From the NCBI GenBank assembly GCA_963646285.1, contig CAVIWF010000024.1, forward strand, positions 1-37,938: a stretch of DNA of 37,938 nucleotides. Direction: 5' to 3'. Shown here one piece after another: positions 15,333-23,717 of this stretch (the stretch's first letter is position 1; each line of letters begins with the position of its first letter). The position numbers and the translations under genes were made by a program. The notes beneath the pieces are model-generated. The model was not told the origin of the DNA. It did no database searches and worked only from the letters and a program-made list of their open reading frames with translations. This DNA comes from CAKUFA01 sp963646285. Lineage in GTDB: Bacteria > Bacillota > Clostridia > Christensenellales > Aristaeellaceae.

Positions 15333-16385
15333 TCACTTCTTTGGCAGGTAGATGGAAGCGCTTGCACCCAGGGAAGCAGACTGGTCAATTGCAACATGCA
15401 CGGCGTAGTAGGCTGCATTCTGGCGCGTAACACCCAGGGAAGAAATCTCCGTTACCGTGCCGTAGAAGACCACGGATTCATCCGTATCCAGGGTGCAGGG
15501 AACGCTGCTGCCCACACGTACAGCGGCCATGTCCATTTCATCCACCTGAGCAACAATTTCCAGTTCATCGGTCAGATAGATCCGAGCCAACAATTCGCCT
15601 TTCCATACCTGTTGGCAGGGAGAAACGGCCACGGAAGCTACTACGCCGCTTTTCGTCGCTGTAACGATGGGGGAGGCACCAATGTCTGCATCCTGGGACA
15701 TAAAGGTCATCAGTGCCTGACCACGGGTCACCTTATCACCTGCATTCACCAGCACCTGATCCACACGTCCGCTGCCGGCGAGCAGAACAGGATCCCGGCG
15801 AACCACAATGCCCTTGCCAACGCAGTCCTTGTTGTTGTAGCTGTCGTCACGGTACAGGGTCATGGCGGCATTGCTGTCGAAATTGCCTTGGGTAATGTCT
15901 ACCACATAGCTGGTGCCGCTGACGGCAATGACCGTACCCTCGCCTTCCTTGTTGTTGCCGGATTTGAAGTACAGCGTTTCACCGATGTGGATGGTACGGT
16001 TCTTTTCATCGTTGTATGCGCCGGAAGTGGAAGCATTGATGCGCTGGGTCACCGTGCCTTCCAAGGCGATGACGGCGCCATAGCGGGATGCAATGGTCTG
16101 GGCATCGTCTCCGGATTCGGCAAAGACGGTGGCAACGGTGGCATCTTCGCTGGCATACAGGGTATTGGTCAGCATGGTAAACAGGGTATCGCCCTCGGTC
16201 ACTTTATCACCGGCTTCCAGATCAAAGGATGCCAGCGTGCCGGAATAAGGGGCGACAATATCTACGTAGTTGACAGCACTCACGTTGCCGTTGGCAATGG
16301 AGTAGCCGGACAGGTCCATGTCTGCCAGGGCAGGAGTGGCAATCAGCAGGGAAAAGGCAAGCATCAGGGCGGCAATGCGTTTCAT
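15333..16385 (-). CDS. Secreted membrane-fusion (HlyD/efflux adaptor-like) protein
   Basis: A 350-residue protein with a signal peptide (cleavage near PALA-DM). Its body shows two lipoyl/biotinyl-like half motifs typical of adaptor proteins: VDIVAPYSGTLASFDLEAGD (about 41-60) and TKSGVVASVAVSPCQQV (about 245-261). The C-terminal beta-barrel includes VRVGSSVPCTLD. This fits the adaptor that pairs with MacB-type ABC permeases. It has no lipobox and no obvious membrane anchor after cleavage, which is odd for a single-membrane cell. It follows the permease by 66 bases and precedes tetR by 9. The cargo of the system is unknown. Confidence 0.8.
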   Translation of the reverse strand: MKRIAALMLAFSLLIATPALADMDLSGYSIANGNVSAVNYVDIVAPYSGTLASFDLEAGDKVTEGDTLFTMLTNTLYASEDATVATVFAESGDDAQTIASRYGAVIALEGTVTQRINASTSGAYNDEKNRTIHIGETLYFKSGNNKEGEGTVIAVSGTSYVVDITQGNFDSNAAMTLYRDDSYNNKDCVGKGIVVRRDPVLLAGSGRVDQVLVNAGDKVTRGQALMTFMSQDADIGASPIVTATKSGVVASVAVSPCQQVWKGELLARIYLTDELEIVAQVDEMDMAAVRVGSSVPCTLDTDESVVFYGTVTEISSLGVTRQNAAYYAVHVAIDQSASLGASASIYLPKK

Positions 16386-16451
16386 GTAAGTTCAACTTCC
16401 TTTCTGCACTTCGGTTTGTTCTTGATTTTACATTTCATATTTCGGTCGGTT

Positions 16452-18797
16452 TTATTCAACGCTCTTGAGGGCTTCCACCATGTCGATGGAGCGAACCTTT
16501 CGGGTCAGGAACCATTCGATCAGCCAAGTGAAGACAAAGGTGATCAGGCTTGCCAGGGCGATGGATTGAATGGTGATGTTGGAAGCGAAGACCATGGAAT
16601 CATACTCACAGGACTTCAAAATCACGTCCACCAGTATGATTCCCGGGGGAATGCCCAGAATCACACCCAGCAAGGCAGTGATGTCGTTTTCATGCAGCAT
16701 CAGCTTGCGGATTTCCTTCTGATGATAGCCCAGTACCTTCAGGGTAGCGTAATCCCGGGTGCGCTCGGTGAAGTTCATCAAGCCCATGTTGTAGCAGATA
16801 ACGAAGGCCAGCCCCAAGGCAGCTCCGGACAGAATGCTGAAGGCTACAGAAGTGGAATCCATAATGGTCATGGTCTGCTTAAACTGTTCGGTGGGATACT
16901 TAAGGGCGGTGACTTCGTCCATCTCATTCAGGCGATAGATGCAGTCTTCCGTGGGATTTGTAAGCAGCAGGGAGGTGACGGTGAAGCTGCCCTTACGCAG
17001 CTTTTCCCATGCGGTCTTGCCCATGAAAACGCCTTGACCAATGTTGGTATCTGCCGTGCCGATGACCTCCAGATGCAGGGTGTCCTCGTCCCCGGCAAGG
17101 ATCAGATCCACCGTATCCCCAACGGAAATGCCCATGACCTGGCACTGCTTGGCGCTGACGATGACACCTTCCTTCGGCATGGTCAGCAGGGTACCATCGG
17201 TGCCCAAATGCAGGGAGGTTTGATCATCCGGCATAACGGTCAGCAGCATGGCACGGCTTTGATCGCCGAAACGCAGACTGATGCTTTGCTCCATAATGCC
17301 GTCAACTTTTTCTGCTCCCTGCTGAAGCCTTGCCTGGTAGCTTTCCAAAGTGCCGGATTGGGTCGTGTCCAGGTCAACCCGGACATCGTATTGCAGGGTG
17401 TTGGTATAGTATTGGCCAATGAAGTAATCGAAGGAATCCAGCAGGCCAAAGGTGCAGATAATCAGCATGTTGCAGCAGATAATGCCCACCAGCGCCATGA
17501 GGGTGCGTCCCTTGTTGCGCATCAGGTTCCGGACGATCATCTTGGCATTGAAGGAGAAGTGCCGCCACAAGGCAGGAATCCGCTCCAGCAGAATCCGGCT
17601 GCCGGACTTTGGCGGCTTGGGACGCAGCAGATTAGCAGTTGTTTCCCGTGCAGCCTTGTTGTAGGCGTGGAGGCAGATGATAACGCTTAGGCCGATGCTG
17701 AGCGCCATCATGCCCCAGGTGAGCCAGGAGATGGGTGCACGGAGCTGATAGGCATAGCGGGAATTGTGGCTTACGATGCCCCAGATAACATCCGGCAGGG
17801 TATATTGACCAATAAAGACGCCGGCCAGGGAACCTACCAGAGAGGGATACAGGGCATAGCACAGGTAGTGGGTACGGATTTGATGATCCCGATAGCCCAG
17901 CGCCTTCAAGGTGCCCATCTGAATGCGCTGATTCTCGATCATTCTCGTCAGGGTGCTGACCACGATCATGGCGGCTACGGCAAAGGCCAGCACAGGGAAG
18001 ACGTAACTCAGGTTCTGGAACATGCTGGTGTAGTTCCGTGCCATCATGGTCGAGGAGTGGGTTTGCTGAGTCAGCACCAGCGCAGTAGGCAGCAGATCCT
18101 GAATTTCTGCCATAACCGTATCTGCATCTGCATCATCGGTCAGCTGCACCAGCACATCGTTTAGGGGCATTTCCGGCACAGCCTGAGCGGAAATCAGGGC
18201 AAAGCCGTAATGCTCAGGGTCTGCCGTCACGTCCTTGGTGGTGACAATGTATTCGGCACTCATAATGATGCCGCGGATGATGAAGTTCTTGCTGACGGAA
18301 CTGTAGGACAGGGTGATGGAGTCGCCTACATGCAGGTCGTGGGCCTGAGCAAACTGCTCCTCAATCAGGCAGCCCTTCAAATCCGTGGCACGCAGGGCTG
18401 AACCTTCCCGAATGATGGGGGTATTCAGTGCCATCTCGCCGTCATAGGCGTGGACGTTCAGGGAAACGTCGCTGCCCAGATCCGGCGCATCGTACTCCAA
18501 GGTGGAGCGAGCCTGAATGCTGCTGACGCCTGACAGGTTCTTCAGTCGGGACAAATCCTGCTTGCTGAAGCCGGAGGATTTGACCCACAAGTCTGCCAGA
18601 TTGCATTCGTCAAAGTAGGTTTCAGCGGAGAGATCCAGCATTCGCCAGGTGGCGTCCAATCCGCTGAATACCCATGTACCAAGGGCGCAGAGCAGCACAA
18701 TCGCCAAAAACTGCATGGCGTTCTGCTTGATGTCACGCAGCAGTTTTCGATGCAGCATGCTGCGGCGTCTGCGCTCCGCTGACTGTTCTTTTACCAT
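16452..18797 (-). CDS. ABC transporter permease, FtsX/MacB-like
   Basis: A 781-residue membrane protein with an N-terminal transmembrane helix (about 27-47), a large extracytoplasmic domain (about 50-260), then two FtsX cores: one near 262-385 (VFPVLAFAVAAMIVVSTLTRMIENQRIQMGTLKALGY in segments) and one at about 645-770 (SGAALGLAFVICYN, DYATLKVLGYHQKE). A second extracytoplasmic domain lies between. LKALGY and LKVLGY are the standard FtsX coupling motifs. Eight or more membrane spans fit a mechanotransmission or efflux permease instead of an importer. GGAGG lies 7 bases before the ATG, which overlaps the ATPase gene end by 7 bases. Confidence 0.9.
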   Translation of the reverse strand: MVKEQSAERRRRSMLHRKLLRDIKQNAMQFLAIVLLCALGTWVFSGLDATWRMLDLSAETYFDECNLADLWVKSSGFSKQDLSRLKNLSGVSSIQARSTLEYDAPDLGSDVSLNVHAYDGEMALNTPIIREGSALRATDLKGCLIEEQFAQAHDLHVGDSITLSYSSVSKNFIIRGIIMSAEYIVTTKDVTADPEHYGFALISAQAVPEMPLNDVLVQLTDDADADTVMAEIQDLLPTALVLTQQTHSSTMMARNYTSMFQNLSYVFPVLAFAVAAMIVVSTLTRMIENQRIQMGTLKALGYRDHQIRTHYLCYALYPSLVGSLAGVFIGQYTLPDVIWGIVSHNSRYAYQLRAPISWLTWGMMALSIGLSVIICLHAYNKAARETTANLLRPKPPKSGSRILLERIPALWRHFSFNAKMIVRNLMRNKGRTLMALVGIICCNMLIICTFGLLDSFDYFIGQYYTNTLQYDVRVDLDTTQSGTLESYQARLQQGAEKVDGIMEQSISLRFGDQSRAMLLTVMPDDQTSLHLGTDGTLLTMPKEGVIVSAKQCQVMGISVGDTVDLILAGDEDTLHLEVIGTADTNIGQGVFMGKTAWEKLRKGSFTVTSLLLTNPTEDCIYRLNEMDEVTALKYPTEQFKQTMTIMDSTSVAFSILSGAALGLAFVICYNMGLMNFTERTRDYATLKVLGYHQKEIRKLMLHENDITALLGVILGIPPGIILVDVILKSCEYDSMVFASNITIQSIALASLITFVFTWLIEWFLTRKVRSIDMVEALKSVE

Positions 18798-19492
18798 GTA
18801 ATATCCTCCACCTTCGCAGGATGCTCGTTGATTTCAACTGACTGCACCGCACCGTTGCGAATGCGGATGACCCGGTTGCCCAGCGGAGCAATGCTGGCGT
18901 TGTGGGTGATAATTACCACCGTGGTGCTGTAGTCCTGGCAAAGCTTGGTGAGCAGATCCAGCACCTGTTCACCGGTTTTGCTGTCCAGAGCGCCGGTGGG
19001 TTCATCGCATAGCAGCAGGGCGGGATTCTTGCACAGTGCCCGGGCAATGGAGACACGCTGCTGCTCGCCGCCGGAAAGCTGTGCCGGGAAGTTGTTCATC
19101 CGCTCCTTGAGCCCCACCTTTTCCAGCACTTCCCGGGGATTCAGCGCTCTCGGACACACCTGCTGGGCAAGCTCCACGTTTTCCAGCGCCGTTAAGTTGG
19201 GCATCAGGTTATAAAACTGGAATACGAAGCCTACATCCAGCCGGCGATACTCCGTCAGCTGGTTGGAGCGCATGCCGGTGATTTCTTTATCACCCACCAG
19301 AATATGTCCGCTGGTGGCCTTGTCCATACCGCCCAGCAGGTTCAGCACCGTGGTTTTGCCTGCGCCGCTGGGGCCCAGCACCACGCAAAACTCACCCTTC
19401 TCAATGCCGAAGGATACGTGATCAGCCGCATGAACCACCGTATCTCCGGTGGGATAATCCTTGCACACCTGATCAAAAGTGATGTAGCTCAT
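18791..19492 (-). CDS. ABC transporter ATP-binding protein, LolD/MacB-like
   Basis: Cytoplasmic ATPase partner of the FtsX-like permease, about 233 residues. Walker A is GPSGAGKTT, the Q-loop FQFYNLMPNLTALENV, the signature LSGGEQQRVSIARAL, Walker B LLLCDEPTGALD and the H-loop VIITHN. DEPTGALDSKTG marks the MacB/LolD/FtsE branch. Two ATGs are adjacent; GGAGG fits the second (19492) better, at a 6-base spacing. It is the first gene of the four-gene operon and starts about 20 bases after the inverted repeat that lies on the promoter. Confidence 0.94.
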   Translation of the reverse strand: MSYITFDQVCKDYPTGDTVVHAADHVSFGIEKGEFCVVLGPSGAGKTTVLNLLGGMDKATSGHILVGDKEITGMRSNQLTEYRRLDVGFVFQFYNLMPNLTALENVELAQQVCPRALNPREVLEKVGLKERMNNFPAQLSGGEQQRVSIARALCKNPALLLCDEPTGALDSKTGEQVLDLLTKLCQDYSTTVVIITHNASIAPLGNRVIRIRNGAVQSVEINEHPAKVEDITW

Positions 19493-19510
19493 CATTAACC
19501 TCCAATCGCT

Positions 19511-19536
19511 GTGACTAAATTAAGAATTTCAGTCAC
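19511..19536. promoter_or_regulatory. Putative TetR operator (near-perfect inverted repeat)
   Basis: Arms GTGACTAAATT and AATTTCAGTCAC surround a three-base centre; only one extra base breaks the symmetry. The repeat abuts the -10 box on the downstream side, so a bound dimer would cover the start site. The operon encodes its own TetR protein. Binding is inferred. Confidence 0.75.
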
Positions 19537-19565
19537 ATCATATACGGATTGCGACCTGCTGTCAA
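19537..19565 (-). promoter_or_regulatory. Promoter of the efflux-type operon
   Basis: On the minus strand, -35 TTGACA (19560-19565), 17-base spacer, -10 TATGAT (19537-19542). The putative operator starts at the next base. Confidence 0.8.
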
Positions 19566-19675
19566 GCATTTTCATAACAGATAGGCATGAACTTTCTGTG
19601 AATTTGCACTGGTTGTTTCGGGCAAGTAGCTTATTTTCGTATGATATGTTATGATAGCGGGGGAGGTGCATTGCG

Positions 19676-20497
19676 ATGAAGAGAATGACGGCAATTCTTT
19701 TGCTTGTAGCCATGCTGTGCGCATACGTTTCTGGGGCAAATGCCGGGGAAAGAGAGGAAGGCATAGCGGATTTGAATGAAATCTTTGCATCCTATGCGGG
19801 AAAAGAAGTCGTGCTTTCTGACCAGATTCAGATCGTCCATAACCAAGTGAATTTCCGGAAATCTCCGGGCGGCAAGGTTCTGGGACGGCTGCAAGGCGGC
19901 GCAATGCTGACATTTTTGGACGAAACACAACATAAAGGTGAACTCTGGTACCATGCCTATGCCGAAGAATATGGGAAAGGGTATGTCATGGCTGAATATG
20001 CAAAGCCTGTTTGGAATGGACAAAACTATTGGGAGGCAATGGCGGAGGGGAAATGCGTCTCGGACAATATGCTCCTGTATGCCTATTGGATGGGCACCTA
20101 TCAGATTGACCACGGGCTTTCGCTCATAGAAACGATGGATGGCGGCAGGTATCCGAATATTGCGCCTCTATCTGTACGTGGCAACGAAGCGTTGATCCCG
20201 GATGATATGCGGATTCAGATGGTGACGAAGCTGTACGAATACGGCCTCATTTGCTATCAGGCATATTATCAGCAGCTTCAGGATTCTTCCGTGTCCCTGG
20301 AGGAAAAGAAAAAGATCGCATCAACTGTGCTGAAGAATCACTATGGCACAGATGATGTTTGGAAAATTATCGCGAGGCAGTCCGTGGTCTTCTGGGTGCA
20401 TGGCAACGACTTGCACGGTGATGCGAACAGAGATTATTCCAAGAGAGACTTTCGGTTGACTAGAGCTGTGACGTGGAAAATCATTGATGAGCATTAA
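19676..20497 (+). CDS. Secreted SH3-like domain protein of unknown function
   Basis: A 273-residue exported protein with a signal peptide (about 1-23, ending SGANA-G). An SH3b-like segment covers about 55-105: QVNFRKSPGGKVLGRLQGG, LWYHAYAEEYGKGYVMAEYAKPV, the bacterial SH3 pattern used for cell-wall binding. The remaining 170 residues (YWEAMAEGKC to the end) match nothing I recognise; they are rich in Tyr and Trp and contain no catalytic motif I can name. GGGGGAGGT precedes the ATG. It is divergent from the efflux operon and convergent with the sigma operon. No clear -35/-10 pair is seen. Confidence 0.7.
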   Translation: MKRMTAILLLVAMLCAYVSGANAGEREEGIADLNEIFASYAGKEVVLSDQIQIVHNQVNFRKSPGGKVLGRLQGGAMLTFLDETQHKGELWYHAYAEEYGKGYVMAEYAKPVWNGQNYWEAMAEGKCVSDNMLLYAYWMGTYQIDHGLSLIETMDGGRYPNIAPLSVRGNEALIPDDMRIQMVTKLYEYGLICYQAYYQQLQDSSVSLEEKKKIASTVLKNHYGTDDVWKIIARQSVVFWVHGNDLHGDANRDYSKRDFRLTRAVTWKIIDEH

Positions 20498-20513
20498 GCC
20501 GACATCATAAAAA

Positions 20514-20539
20514 TGGAGAAGATACCGAAGTATCTTCTC
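20514..20539 (-). terminator. Terminator of the sigma/anti-sigma operon
   Basis: A perfect 11-bp stem GGAGAAGATAC / GTATCTTCTCC with a tetraloop. On the minus strand it is followed by ATTTTTAT, so it mainly ends the minus-strand operon; it may also slow transcripts from the SH3-like gene. Confidence 0.75.
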
Positions 20540-20562
20540 CGAAAAGAATCACGATGGTTTTC

Positions 20563-21492
20563 TTACTGCACCGCAGCGGCAAAGGCTTCGAAGAACTCGG
20601 GGCAGTCCCAAGTGCCGCAGGCGCTGAACCGATCATCCTTCACAGCCAGCTGCACGGTAAAGCCGTTATCCAGCGTCAACAGCAGGGACTGACTGCCGCT
20701 GACGGAACCGCCGGATTTGTAGGACGCATTGCTGAACAGGGTGGTCAGCAGGGAGGAAATCGTATTTCCATCCGTGATGGTGCCCACATCGCTCAGCTCC
20801 ATGGCGGTGACGTGACCGGCAATTTGCAGCGTATCACTAAGGGACTCATTGCCGTTTAGTGCTGTACCGTTGAAGCCTACCCGCTGGAAGAGCCGGGTGA
20901 CGCCGTCCACCTTGGCAGCCACCAGGGTGCCGCTCATGCCGCTGATGCCATACACCTCCGTGCCTGCTTCGCTGCAGTTGCTGAGGATAATGCTGTTGTC
21001 AGACAGGGCGGGCTCGGTGGTATACTCTGCCACTGTGCCCAAGCTTGCGCCCAACTGGCTGTCGCTGACGGAAGAAGGAGTGGACAGCATACGGTAGTAA
21101 GCGCCGTTCAGGCCAATCAGCGGGAAAGTACCGTTCTGGCTGCTTTCCCAAATGCTGCGGTAGGAAGGCGCATTGACACCGGCAGACAGAGCGCCGCTGG
21201 CAATGCCGTAATTCTGGGCTGTCAGCACAGGAGCCTCCGTTGCCTCACCGGCAGGCTGACTGACGATCAGCAAATTGCTCTGCCGGCGGGAAATGGCGCT
21301 GGGGATGAACACGCCGCACAGAACCACCACAAGGCCACAGCACAGCGCCGGTACCCAGCTGCGCCGGGAACGGGCGGGAGCTTCTTCTTTCTTGGCGGCT
21401 TCATGGATAATGCGGTATTTGAGATTTGCGCCGGCATTCAATCCGGCAAGACCACGCTCGGCGGCTTCTGGCAAACGTTCGATGGTTTTCAC
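20563..21492 (-). CDS. Single-pass membrane protein, probable anti-sigma factor
   Basis: A 309-residue protein with an N-terminal cytoplasmic segment (about 1-45, basic toward its end), one transmembrane helix (about 47-65, WVPALCCGLVVVLCGVF) and a large extracytoplasmic domain of about 240 residues rich in Ser, Gly and Thr. It has no zinc-binding HxxxCxxC motif, so it is not a classical ZAS anti-sigma. The call rests on its position and layout: its ATG overlaps the stop of the ECF sigma gene by four bases, and the membrane-spanning architecture fits a sensor that holds the sigma factor. The outer domain is unrecognised and its signal unknown. Confidence 0.7.
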   Translation of the reverse strand: MKTIERLPEAAERGLAGLNAGANLKYRIIHEAAKKEEAPARSRRSWVPALCCGLVVVLCGVFIPSAISRRQSNLLIVSQPAGEATEAPVLTAQNYGIASGALSAGVNAPSYRSIWESSQNGTFPLIGLNGAYYRMLSTPSSVSDSQLGASLGTVAEYTTEPALSDNSIILSNCSEAGTEVYGISGMSGTLVAAKVDGVTRLFQRVGFNGTALNGNESLSDTLQIAGHVTAMELSDVGTITDGNTISSLLTTLFSNASYKSGGSVSGSQSLLLTLDNGFTVQLAVKDDRFSACGTWDCPEFFEAFAAAVQ

Positions 21493-22007
21493 CGGGCGTC
21501 GCCTCCTTTCAAAATGCTTTCTAATCTTTTGCGTCCGCGGGATAAACGACTGGAAATGGTGCCCTCGGGTAGATGCATCATCTCGGCGATTTCCGTGATA
21601 CCGTAGCCCTGGTAGTAGTGCAGCAGGATAACTTCCTTAAAAGTAGGCGGCAGCTGATTGACGGCTGCCATCAGCTCGTGCTGTTCGGTCAGCTTGTCAA
21701 TTTCATCCGGGGCAGGAATCAGGTCAAAGGCAGGGGAACCAAGCACCACACGCTTCAGCCAGGAGCCGCGCCAGATGTCCCGGCAGCGGTTCAGCGCCAC
21801 CTTCAGCAGCCAGGCTTTTTCACGGCCCTCCTGCAAATCCGGCGTTGTGGTAATCAGCCGAACGAAAACATCCTGACAGACGTCTTCTGCCTTTTGACGG
21901 TCACCGAGATAGAAGTAGCAGACCCGCAGCACATCCGTGGCGTATTTCTCGTAGATCTCCTCGAAGTACGCCCCATCGTTCCGCTCACAGGCTTGAGCTT
22001 GCTGCAC
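21489..22007 (-). CDS. ECF-type RNA polymerase sigma factor
   Basis: Extracytoplasmic-function sigma factor of about 172 residues. Region 2 shows YEKYATDVLRVCYFYLGDRQKAEDVCQDVF (in parts: LRVCYFYLGD and AEDVCQDVF), and region 4 shows LPPTFKEVILLHYYQG with the helix-turn-helix GITEIAEMMHLPEGTISSRLSRGRKRL (GTISSRLSRG). The open frame runs further upstream, but a GTG at 22007 preceded by GGAGGG at a 7-base spacing gives the length usual for ECF factors, and the extra upstream residues look non-coding. A TATAAT (22045-22050) sits upstream without a good -35. The next gene likely encodes its membrane-bound inhibitor. Confidence 0.92.
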   Translation of the reverse strand: MQQAQACERNDGAYFEEIYEKYATDVLRVCYFYLGDRQKAEDVCQDVFVRLITTTPDLQEGREKAWLLKVALNRCRDIWRGSWLKRVVLGSPAFDLIPAPDEIDKLTEQHELMAAVNQLPPTFKEVILLHYYQGYGITEIAEMMHLPEGTISSRLSRGRKRLESILKGGDAR

Positions 22008-22133
22008 TGCTTGACCCTCCGCTTCGTATTGGGACTTGCACCTATTATAACGCAAGTGCTGCCTTTTTTCTTCCCATAAAATGATAACAATTTCAAAAAC
22101 TATTGTAATATGTTTTGTAACAATATGCGTCAT

Positions 22134-22496
22134 GCTTTTGTAATAATTCAGGACGGGATGGGATTGCGCTTCCTGTTTGAATTAAGCACACAGTGTAAGT
22201 AGTTTCACAGGAAACCCTTGCAGCACAAAGGAAAAAGCCGCATTGGGCGGGGGAGGACAAAATACTTATGTTTTTGTATCATCTGGGCTGTATTCAGAAA
22301 TTTAATACAAAAAAAGGTTGACATTGCAGGTGGGAAAGGCTATAATAAGCATGACGATAAAAGACAACCGTGACGATAAAAGACGACTGTAATGGAGGCA
22401 GGGATCGCTTTGCAAGTGTGCGATTGTTTTTGATGTCGACGTTTTTGTTAATCAGCGAACGGAGGTTCGTTGAAATAAAGAAAGAGGTGTTTCCCT
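22134..22496 (+). promoter_or_regulatory. Regulatory region of the mgl operon
   Basis: This 363-base stretch has no gene. A near-perfect promoter is at 22318-22346 (TTGACA, 17-base spacer, TATAAT). An inverted repeat TTTTTGTAT (22271-22279) / ATACAAAAA (22305-22313) ends five bases before the -35. Two 19-base tandem copies (22352-22370, 22371-22389) sharing TGACGATAAAAGAC begin at the expected start site. The leader then has a weak stem ATCGC / GCGAT and a CGAAC / GTTCG stem that encloses a GGAG. A GAGGTG ribosome site precedes mglB. No catabolite repression box is obvious. Confidence 0.7.
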
Positions 22497-23582
22497 ATGA
22501 AAAAGCTCGTGGCTGGTATCCTGGCAGCGGCAATGGCACTCACCATGGTTGGCAGTGCAGCATTCGCCGAGGGCGAAACCTATGTTTCTTGGTATACCTT
22601 TGGTGACGTTTACCTCACCAGCGTGCGTACCGCTCTGGACGCTGCAATGGCTGAAAAGGGTCTGAACGTGGTTGACAAGGACTCCAACGCCAACCAGCAG
22701 ACCCAGACTGACGACATCAACACCGCTCTGGTAACCGGCGCAAATGCCATCGTTGTGAACCTGGTTGAGTCCGGCTCCATCGGCACCGCCGAAACCCTGA
22801 TGAACGCCATCAAGGAAAAGGGCATCCCCGCTGTGTTCTTCAACCGTGCTGTGTCCACCGACAACGACGAAGCTGCTGCTCTGTTCAAGGGCTATGAGAA
22901 GAGCGCTTTCGTTGGCACCGACTTCACCCAGGCCGGCAAGATGCAGGGCAAGATGATCGGCGAATATGTGCTGGAACACTTCGACGAGCTGGATCTGAAC
23001 AAGGACGGCAAGATCTCCTATGTTATGTTCAAGGGCGACGAAGCAAACCAGGAAGCTATCGCTCGTACCCAGTATGGTGTTGAGTGCGCTGACGAAGTGC
23101 TGGTTGCCGCTGGCAAGCCCGCTCTGGAGTTCTACGACGCAAGCAACGCTAACAAGTACCTGGTTGACCTGAACGGCACCTGGTCCAACACCGCTTCCTT
23201 CGACTACATGCAGACCATCCTGTCTCAGTACAACGAGGCGAATGGCAACATGGTCGAGCTGATCATCTGCAACAACGACGACATGGCTCTGGGCTCTGTG
23301 AACGCTCTGGTCAATGCTGGCTACAACCTGCCCGGCGGCGAAGGCTGCACCGTGATCCCCGTGTTCGGTGTTGACGCTACCGACGCTGCTAAGGAACTGA
23401 TCGCCAACAAGCAGATGACCGGTACCATCAAGCAGGATGCTGAAGGCATGGCTGACGCTGTGGCTACCATCACCGCTAACCTGGTGAACGGCAAGGACAA
23501 GTTCGAAGGCCTGAATGAGAACTACGAGATCGTTGATGGCTGGACCGTTAACATTCCGTACTCTGTGTACACCGGCGAGTAA
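22497..23582 (+). CDS. mglB: Galactose/glucose-type sugar-binding protein MglB
   Basis: Receptor of a hexose ABC importer, 361 residues. The signal peptide ends GSAAFA-EG without a lipobox cysteine. The mature part is a type I periplasmic-binding fold. The loop DLNKDGKIS (about 162-170), followed by GDEANQEA, closely matches the EF-hand-like calcium site of E. coli galactose/glucose-binding protein. CNNDDMALG (about 258-266) and PVFGVDATDAA are further sugar-binder landmarks. Codons are strikingly biased (CTG for Leu, AAC, GAC, GGC), beyond its neighbours, pointing to high expression. A hairpin after the stop (23613-23644) supports a surplus of this subunit over MglA and MglC. Confidence 0.94.
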   Translation: MKKLVAGILAAAMALTMVGSAAFAEGETYVSWYTFGDVYLTSVRTALDAAMAEKGLNVVDKDSNANQQTQTDDINTALVTGANAIVVNLVESGSIGTAETLMNAIKEKGIPAVFFNRAVSTDNDEAAALFKGYEKSAFVGTDFTQAGKMQGKMIGEYVLEHFDELDLNKDGKISYVMFKGDEANQEAIARTQYGVECADEVLVAAGKPALEFYDASNANKYLVDLNGTWSNTASFDYMQTILSQYNEANGNMVELIICNNDDMALGSVNALVNAGYNLPGGEGCTVIPVFGVDATDAAKELIANKQMTGTIKQDAEGMADAVATITANLVNGKDKFEGLNENYEIVDGWTVNIPYSVYTGE

Positions 23583-23612
23583 TTCTGAAGTTTGAATTTC
23601 GAATGACTCAGT

Positions 23613-23644
23613 GCGGAGGGTCTCAGTACTCTGAGTCCCTCCGC
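23613..23644 (+). promoter_or_regulatory. Intercistronic hairpin after mglB
   Basis: GCGGAGGG-T-CTCAG pairs with CTGAG-T-CCCTCCGC around a TACT loop (13 pairs plus a T-T mismatch), followed by CGTTTC instead of a T-run. Likely an mRNA 3' stabiliser or leaky terminator. Confidence 0.75.
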
Positions 23645-23717
23645 CGTTTCATTTGAAAGGCAGAGCCCGAGCGTTGCTGACAAAAAAGGGCTTTCTGCCG
23701 GAAAGGAGAAGCGCAGT

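Noticed and set aside
14796..17690. Very long open frame on the plus strand across the efflux operon
   Set aside because: It runs antisense to three well-recognised genes (TetR, adaptor, permease), has a His/Gly/Gln-rich composition typical of shadow frames, and shows no ribosome site or domain.
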